Shown piece by piece: positions 59,133-64,000 of a stretch of DNA of 64,000 nt. Position 1 is the first letter of the stretch. Each line of letters starts with the position of its first letter. Under the pieces are notes generated by a model. It had not been told where the DNA came from. It ran no database searches and was given only the letters and a program-made list of their open reading frames with translations. Source of the DNA: Nocardia sp. NBC_00508 (GTDB lineage: Bacteria; Actinomycetota; Actinomycetes; Mycobacteriales; Mycobacteriaceae); the NCBI RefSeq assembly GCF_036346875.1, contig NZ_CP107852.1, forward strand, positions 4,030,001-4,094,000. The letters are read 5' to 3'. A program made the translations under genes and the position numbers.

Positions 59133-59307
59133 ACAGCCGCGCCGGGGAAGCGAGGGCTGGGGCAGCCGCAAAACCGACGGAGCGGGATGGAGTCCGTCCC
59201 AAGTCCGCGCCGGGTCGAGCGAAGGCCGAGGCAGCCGAAGGATTGGCGCGGCCGGACGGGCGTCTGTCCGTAGTCCGCGCCGGAGCTGAGCGGAGGTGGG
59301 GCAGCCG
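59133..59307. repeat. 69-70-nt tandem repeat, about 2.5 units
   Basis: Full units 59169-59237 and 59238-59307 and a partial one at about 59133-59168. Each ends TCCGCGCCGG (or CCGCGCCGGG), then a GAGCG-containing stretch and CAGCCG. Fills the gap between the convergent DUF4190 and enoyl-CoA hydratase genes. Confidence 0.85.
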
Positions 59308-59308
59308 T

Positions 59309-60118
59309 CTAGTCCAGACTGGGCCGTTCGCGCTCACCGGCGGCGTCCCAGGCGGGCCATTCCTTGCTGACGCTGCCGGACCAACTGGGCTGTCGGCGAT
59401 CCCGGAACGCGGCCATGGCCTCACCGCCGTCGATGCTCTTGGCGGCATGCTGGTTGAGGTCGGTTTCCAGCTGGCCCACCACGGTCGGGTTCATCCTGAG
59501 TCCCTCCCACAGCAGCCGCTTGGACAGCGCCACCGGCAGCGGGGCCGAGCCATTGGCTATGTCGTGCGCGACGGCGAGCGCTGTCGGTAGCACTTCGCCA
59601 CCGGACAAGCAGCTGTTGGCCAAGCCCATCGCCTTCGCCTCGTCGCCGTCGAAGGTGCGCCCGGTCAGCATGATGTCGGCGGCGTTGGCCATACCGATCA
59701 GGCGGGGCAGGGTCCAGTGCGCGTAGCCGTCGGCTAGGACGCCGCGGCGGACTTGGTTGAGCCCGTAGACCGCGTCGCGCGCCATATACCGCAGGTCGCA
59801 CTGCAGGGCGAGGGCTAGGCCGATGCCGACCGCGTGCCCATTCACCGCCGCGATGACGGGTTTGCGGACCCGCCACGGCGGCGGATCGATGGTCGCGCTG
59901 ACCTCGCCGACTCGACTGGATAGGTCCGCGCCCGCGCAGAACGCGGGCGGAGTGCCGGTGACGACAACCGCACGGATGGCGTCTTCCACATCGCAGCGCT
60001 GCAGGGCGGCGCCCAATTCGGCGGCCAACGTGGGGGTGAAGGCGTTCTGCTGAGCGGGCCGGTTGAGCGTGAGCACGGCGACGCCCTTGGAGACATCGAC
60101 GTGCAGTTCCGAACTCAT
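59309..60118 (-). CDS. enoyl-CoA hydratase/isomerase family protein
   Basis: 269 residues from ATG 60118; the frame is open much further upstream, but that part lies under the acyl-CoA dehydrogenase gene. Crotonase fold: oxyanion-hole residues in AFCAGADLSS and AVNGHAVGIGLALALQCDL. The usual catalytic Glu position reads NQVRRGVLADG, so classical hydratase activity is uncertain. Beta-oxidation or CoA-ester metabolism, with the dehydrogenase gene 53 nt upstream. Confidence 0.88.
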   Translation of the reverse strand: MSSELHVDVSKGVAVLTLNRPAQQNAFTPTLAAELGAALQRCDVEDAIRAVVVTGTPPAFCAGADLSSRVGEVSATIDPPPWRVRKPVIAAVNGHAVGIGLALALQCDLRYMARDAVYGLNQVRRGVLADGYAHWTLPRLIGMANAADIMLTGRTFDGDEAKAMGLANSCLSGGEVLPTALAVAHDIANGSAPLPVALSKRLLWEGLRMNPTVVGQLETDLNQHAAKSIDGGEAMAAFRDRRQPSWSGSVSKEWPAWDAAGERERPSLD

Positions 60119-60171
60119 GCCACAGGATGTTAGCCGACCGGGGCGGTTGACCCCAGGCCGGAAATCTTCTG

Positions 60172-61344
60172 CTATCCCCGCAGGACCTTCCGCCCGATGG
60201 CGTATTTGTGCACTTCGGTGGGGCCGTCGTAGAGCCGGAATGCGCGCATGTCCCGGAAGATCATCTCGACGACGGTCTCGTCGCTGATGCCGATGCCGCC
60301 GAGTACCTGCACGCATCGATCGGCGACCTTGAACAATTCCTCGGAGACGAACGCCTTGGCGATCGAACTCTCGTGCCGCGCCTTCGCGCCGTTGTCCATC
60401 AGCCAGCACGCGTGCCAGATGGTGAGCCTGCACTGGTGCAGCGCGATCTCGTTGTCCGCCAGCATGAACGACACGCCCTCGTGCTCGCCGATCGGCTTGC
60501 CGAACGCGGTACGGGTGCGCGCGTGTTCCACCGCGATGCTCTGTGCCCGCTCGGCCGCGCCGAGCCAGCGCATGCAATGGGTCAGGCGAGCCGGCGCCAG
60601 CCGGAGCTGGGCGTAGCGCAGCGCTTGGCCGGCCTCGCCGAGCAGCGCTTCCCTGGGCAGGACCAGGTTGTCGAAGCGGACCACACCGTGTCCGGCGACG
60701 TAGTTGCGGTCCATGGTGTTCATCGTGCGTTCGATGACAACGCCGGGTTGGTCGCCATCCGTGAGGAACAGCGTGGGGCCCTCGGGCAGATGCGGGTTGG
60801 ATGCGAGCCGGGCCATGATGATCCAGGTCTTCGCGCCGTTGGCGCCGGTGATCAGCCATTTGCGGCCGTTGATGGTGAAGTTCTCGCCGTCGAAGGTGGC
60901 TTCGGTGGCCAGCTGGGCCGGGTCGGATCCGGCGCCGTCGGGCTCGGTCATGGCGAACACCGAGCGTTGCTGTCCGGCGACCACGGGAGCCAGGTAGCGC
61001 CGCACCTGTTCGGGATCGGCGACCTTGGACAGCAGGAACATGTTGCCCTCGTCCGGCGCCGCGCAGTTCATGGCGATCGGGCCGAGCGTGGACCAGCCCG
61101 CAGCCTCGTAGATCACCGCCTGCTCGAGGTGGGACAGCCCGCGTCCGCCGAGTGATTCGGGCGCCTGCACGGTGAGCAGCTTCTCGGCCCGGGCGAGTTC
61201 GACGAGTTCCTGGCGCAGATCGTCGGTCGGGCCGTGCGCGGTGAGGCGTGCGTCCCGCTCGTACGGGACGATCTTGTCGATGACGAATCGGCGGACTCGG
61301 TCGCGTTCGGCGGCGAGTTCGGCGGGAATCGCGAAGTCGATCAT
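60172..61344 (-). CDS. acyl-CoA dehydrogenase
   Basis: 390 residues; FAD-dependent alpha,beta-desaturation of acyl-CoA. SVFAMTEPDGAGSDP and GRKWLITGA are the flavin/substrate-binding signatures, the helical C-terminal half has RTAFGKPIGEHEGV, and the end DGPTEVHKYAIGRKVLRG is the usual FAD/adenine-binding region. Likely in one operon with the enoyl-CoA hydratase-like gene. Substrate chain type unknown. Confidence 0.93.
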   Translation of the reverse strand: MIDFAIPAELAAERDRVRRFVIDKIVPYERDARLTAHGPTDDLRQELVELARAEKLLTVQAPESLGGRGLSHLEQAVIYEAAGWSTLGPIAMNCAAPDEGNMFLLSKVADPEQVRRYLAPVVAGQQRSVFAMTEPDGAGSDPAQLATEATFDGENFTINGRKWLITGANGAKTWIIMARLASNPHLPEGPTLFLTDGDQPGVVIERTMNTMDRNYVAGHGVVRFDNLVLPREALLGEAGQALRYAQLRLAPARLTHCMRWLGAAERAQSIAVEHARTRTAFGKPIGEHEGVSFMLADNEIALHQCRLTIWHACWLMDNGAKARHESSIAKAFVSEELFKVADRCVQVLGGIGISDETVVEMIFRDMRAFRLYDGPTEVHKYAIGRKVLRG

Positions 61345-61582
61345 CGTTGGTCACCATTCGTTCGGGGGCGCGATGGGTCGAGCATACGAAACCCGCGGCA
61401 AGGGACTGAAGGCGGCTGCCATCAAAATTGTCCTCGGGCGCTGCATGATATCTGAGCTGCGCGGGATGCCGTCTGATACCCGGTCTGAGTCTTGATCGCT
61501 CTGCCCGCGGGCTGATACCTCCGCACCCGCCCGGCGGCGCGCCGATACGCTGCGGGGCCGCTGTGTTGTGCCGCGAAGGCGG
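61345..61582. other. 238-nt gap with no gene seen
   Basis: Between two minus-strand genes. It should hold the promoter of the acyl-CoA dehydrogenase operon (near 61345-61430) and the end of the metal ABC operon. No strong hairpin was found. Confidence 0.4.
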
Positions 61583-62452
61583 TCAGCGGGCGCGCGCGAG
61601 TCGGCGGTTGCGGGTCCCGAGTACGCGGCAAGCGACGTAGATCAGGAACGAGATCGTGGTGACGAACGTCGAGACCGGGACGCCGGGCGCCAGCGACAGC
61701 AGGATGCCGCCGACCGCGGCCACTTCGGCGAACAGCACGGCGAGGAGGGTGGCCCGCATCGGATTCGCGGTGAGCTGGGCCGCGGCGGCGGCCGGAGTGA
61801 TCAGCAGCGCGAGCACCAGCAGCGCCCCGACGATCTGCACGCCGAACGCCGCCGTGATCCCGAGCAGCACGGCGAACACGATGGACAGCGCCCGCACCGG
61901 CACCCCGCGCGCCACCGCCACCTCTGGATCGGAGCTGGCGAACAGCAGCGGACGGTAGACGAACGCGAGCACCGCGAGCACCCCCGCTGTGCAGATGGCC
62001 AGCAGCCCGAGGCCGTTGTTGCCGACGCTGACCACCTGGCCGGTCAGCAGCGAGAACTTCGATCCCGCGCGGTCGGGCCCCAGCCACAGGAACAGCACCG
62101 ACAGTCCGAGCCCGAACGAGAGCACCACCGCGATCACCGAATCGCGTTCCCGCGCACGGGCTCCAAGCAGACCGAAGAGCACCGCCGCAACCACGGACCC
62201 CGCGATCGCCCCCAGGCCGACCCCGATACCGGCCAGCAGCGCCGCGGCGGCGCCGGTCAGCGACAGCTCGCTGGTGCCGTGCACGGCGAAGGACATCTGC
62301 CTGCTGATGATCAGCGGCCCGATCGCCCCGGACAGCAGACCGAGCAGCGCCGCGGCCAGCAGTGCCTGCTGCACGAAGCCATAGGACAGCAGGTTCGCCG
62401 TGGTGCCGAAGTCCAGCATCTTCGTGAGGACGCTGGCAAGCTTGTCGATCAC
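61583..62452 (-). CDS. metal ABC transporter permease (ZnuB/MntB type)
   Basis: 289 residues with about eight membrane helices. It has the ABC-3 family pattern: GLLSGAIGPLIISRQMSFAV, HGTSELSLTGAAAALLAG, then FGVQIVGALLVLALLITPAA. GTG start overlaps the ATPase stop (GTGA). Forms the membrane pore of the zinc/manganese importer with the two upstream genes. Confidence 0.92.
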   Translation of the reverse strand: MIDKLASVLTKMLDFGTTANLLSYGFVQQALLAAALLGLLSGAIGPLIISRQMSFAVHGTSELSLTGAAAALLAGIGVGLGAIAGSVVAAVLFGLLGARARERDSVIAVVLSFGLGLSVLFLWLGPDRAGSKFSLLTGQVVSVGNNGLGLLAICTAGVLAVLAFVYRPLLFASSDPEVAVARGVPVRALSIVFAVLLGITAAFGVQIVGALLVLALLITPAAAAAQLTANPMRATLLAVLFAEVAAVGGILLSLAPGVPVSTFVTTISFLIYVACRVLGTRNRRLARAR

Positions 62453-63828
62453 GAGCGCGCTCCGCTCGGGTCGGGATGCGCCGTCGACGGGGTGGCGCTG
62501 CCGTCGATCAGATCGGCCGCCCTAGTGGCGGAAACCGGCAGCGCTGTGCCAACCGAAGCAGTCCCGGCGGTCGCGGTGTCATCGAGCGCCGGGCGCGCCG
62601 ATTTCCCGTTGGCTGATGCCGCCTCGCTCGTCGTCGGTCGTGTGGACGTGGCGTTGTTGGTTGCCGGATCGCCCGGGCTCGCGGAAGCGGCTGTCCGTCC
62701 GGCGGTCGCCGAATCGCTCGTAGGCGCGTTATCCGTCGCCGAGTCGCTCGGTGCCGGGGTGGCCGAATTTTCGGCGTCGGTCGCCGGGGTAGCGCCGTCG
62801 GTGCTCGGATCGCCAGGTTCCGGGCGGCTGGACGTGGCACTGGGTGACACCGGATCGCTCGCACCGGCGGCGCCGGACGGCAAGGCGCCCTCCGATGCTG
62901 ATACACCGGGCGCGAACCCGTCGCCCGCCGCACCGTGGCAATGCCCGCCCGCGGTGCCCAGCGCGTCCATCGTGTCGCCGGTGCCGACGACTACCAGACG
63001 CCCCCGCACCCGCAGCACGTCCACCTCGGTCCGGTACAGCTCGGAGAGGACCGCCGAGGTCATCACCTCGTCCGGTGTCCCGATCCGGAATTGCCCGTCG
63101 ACCAGGTACAGCACCCGATCGACCAGCGGCAGAATCGGATTGATCTCGTGCGTCACGAAAAGAACCGCGGTGTCGTGGGTGCGTCGCCGCCGATCGATCA
63201 GGTCGGCGACCAGTCGCTGGTTGGCCAGGTCCAGGCTCAGCAGCGGCTCGTCGCACAGCAGCACCTTCGGATCGCCGACCAGCGCCTGCGCCACCCGCAG
63301 GCGCTGCTGCTCGCCGCCGGACATGGATTCCAGTGGCGCGTACGCGAAATGCTGCGCGCCGACGTCGGCGATGGCCGCGGCCACCTTGCGTCTGCGTTCG
63401 GCGCGGGAGCGCAGCCCCAGCCCCCAGCGGTGCCCGTCCACGCCGAGACCGACGAGATCGACGCCGCGCAGCTGTACCCCGGCGTCGATCGTCTTCTGTT
63501 GTGGCACATACCCGATGTCGGGATTGCCGGTGCGAGCAGGGGAGCCCGCGATCCGGGCCGTACCCGCGCTGAGCCCGAGCTGGCCGAGCAACACCTTCAG
63601 CAGGGAGGTCTTGCCCGATCCGTTCGGCCCGAGAACGGCGACGAATTCGCCCGGCGCGACGGTGAGATCCAGCCCCTGCCAGAGAGTTCGATCGCCGAAC
63701 GACAATTGGGCTGCTTCCAGCCGCACAGCGGCCGAGCCGTTCTCGCGACCAGATCGCCGCCGTTGCCCCCGGTCGGTGTGCTCGGTCAGGGCTGCTCCCT
63801 CGGCTGTGCCTATTGTTCGCTCGCTCAT
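62449..63828 (-). CDS. metal ABC transporter ATP-binding protein with long C-terminal tail
   Basis: 459 residues from ATG 63828, 4 nt after the binding-protein stop. ATPase core at about 35-265: Walker A GPNGSGKTS, signature SMSGGEQQRLRVAQALVG, Walker B VLLCDEPLLSLD, His in VTHEINPI. GGHCHGAAGDG at about 300 could bind metal. The remaining about 140 residues are Ala/Ser/Thr/Pro/Asp-rich repeats of low complexity, far beyond the usual 250-residue length of these ATPases. Confidence 0.9.
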   Translation of the reverse strand: MSERTIGTAEGAALTEHTDRGQRRRSGRENGSAAVRLEAAQLSFGDRTLWQGLDLTVAPGEFVAVLGPNGSGKTSLLKVLLGQLGLSAGTARIAGSPARTGNPDIGYVPQQKTIDAGVQLRGVDLVGLGVDGHRWGLGLRSRAERRRKVAAAIADVGAQHFAYAPLESMSGGEQQRLRVAQALVGDPKVLLCDEPLLSLDLANQRLVADLIDRRRRTHDTAVLFVTHEINPILPLVDRVLYLVDGQFRIGTPDEVMTSAVLSELYRTEVDVLRVRGRLVVVGTGDTMDALGTAGGHCHGAAGDGFAPGVSASEGALPSGAAGASDPVSPSATSSRPEPGDPSTDGATPATDAENSATPAPSDSATDNAPTSDSATAGRTAASASPGDPATNNATSTRPTTSEAASANGKSARPALDDTATAGTASVGTALPVSATRAADLIDGSATPSTAHPDPSGARS

Positions 63829-63832
63829 GTAC

Positions 63833-64000
63833 TCAGCCCAACGCGGTGGCAAGCGCCTGCGCGTTTTTCGTTTGCCACTGAATGTAATCCACGCCGTCCG
63901 GCAAGGTTTCGGTCAGCTCGACTACGGCGATGCCCGCGTTCTGCGCGGTGCCACGCAGGTCCTTGGTGATCTTGTCCTGGGTCTGCGCGTTGTAGATCAG
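63833..64000 (-). CDS. metal ABC transporter substrate-binding protein, 3' end only
   Basis: The last 55 codons before a TGA at 63833, cut by the window end. The product includes LIYNAQTQDKITKDLRGTAQ and VVELTETLPDGVDYIQW, typical of the C-terminal lobe of ZnuA/MntC-type periplasmic (here lipoprotein) metal-binding proteins. Upstream of the ATPase and permease genes, so one operon. Not visible as an ordinary full ORF because the start lies outside. Confidence 0.8.
   Translation of the reverse strand: MIYNAQTQDKITKDLRGTAQNAGIAVVELTETLPDGVDYIQWQTKNAQALATALG

Noticed and set aside
60119..61357. Upstream extension of the enoyl-CoA hydratase frame
   Set aside because: Lies wholly within the acyl-CoA dehydrogenase gene in another frame, and its translation is Arg-rich.
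63829..63852. ATG 63852 as start of the metal ABC ATPase
   Set aside because: It lies within the binding-protein gene; ATG 63828, 4 nt after that gene's stop, gives the normal operon spacing.

Overview
The window is about 70% G+C, with strongly GC-biased codons, many GTG starts, ATGA/GTGA gene overlaps and few classical terminators. The protein families and gene order (tilS-hpt-ftsH-folEPBK-panCD-coaX-lysS-lsr2-clpC1 ... mhuD-mutY-carbonic anhydrase-radA-lpqE-carD-ispDF-cysS-rlmB) follow the chromosomal backbone known from Mycobacterium tuberculosis. The lineage is therefore Mycobacteriales. The mix of accessory genes fits Nocardia best, but genus and species are inferred from memory of gene order and family, not from a search.

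Layout. 1-1502: end of tilS and hpt. 1505-17018: an accessory block between hpt and ftsH. It holds a three-gene minus-strand operon (two paralogous membrane kinase-like proteins and a cyclase-family hydrolase), an amidase homologue lacking two catalytic residues, a LysR regulator, an SDR-ALDH operon divergent from a PucR-type regulator, and DUF2277, DUF1266 and SHOCT-like genes. 17534-27897: cofactor backbone with ftsH, the folate operon folE-folP-folB-folK-DUF3180, a coiled-coil membrane protein, a Rossmann/DUF2520 protein, panC, panD and coaX. 28079-29106: a cysteine dioxygenase-like cupin plus a rhodanese. 29299-36763: lysS, lsr2, an FHA-HTH regulator, a DUF1772 protein, a secreted lipase and clpC1. 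36888-46228: accessory genes, namely a VWA protein, a NarL-type two-component system facing an ABC exporter, a TetR/azoreductase/SugE-like cassette, an OsmC protein, and cbtA-cbtB under a cobalamin riboswitch. 46561-58148: backbone again (mhuD, hydrolase, DHFR-like, mutY, carbonic anhydrase, membrane protein, radA, lpqE-like lipoprotein, carD, ispD, ispF, cysS, rlmB). 58800-64000: a DUF4190 protein, an enoyl-CoA hydratase and acyl-CoA dehydrogenase, and a zinc-type ABC transporter cut by the window end.

How the genes work together. The folate operon runs GTP to tetrahydrofolate precursors. panC/panD/coaX give pantothenate and CoA. carD couples transcription control to ispD/ispF isoprenoid synthesis. 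ftsH and clpC1 are the protein-quality-control ATPases. clpC1 has a sequence resembling a ClgR box and a stress-sigma promoter.

The least explained material is between and inside genes: (i) a kinase/pseudokinase pair whose second member carries a roughly 220-residue Thr-rich repeat insertion inside the kinase fold; (ii) a chain of three tiny ORFs linking folB to folK, every junction being an ATGA or GTGA overlap; (iii) several families of intergenic repeats, including a large hairpin element present at two distant places; (iv) a 45-codon ORF whose start copies that of the adjacent response regulator; (v) a structured leader ahead of the cysteine dioxygenase gene. No rRNA, tRNA, insertion sequence, prophage or CRISPR array was seen.
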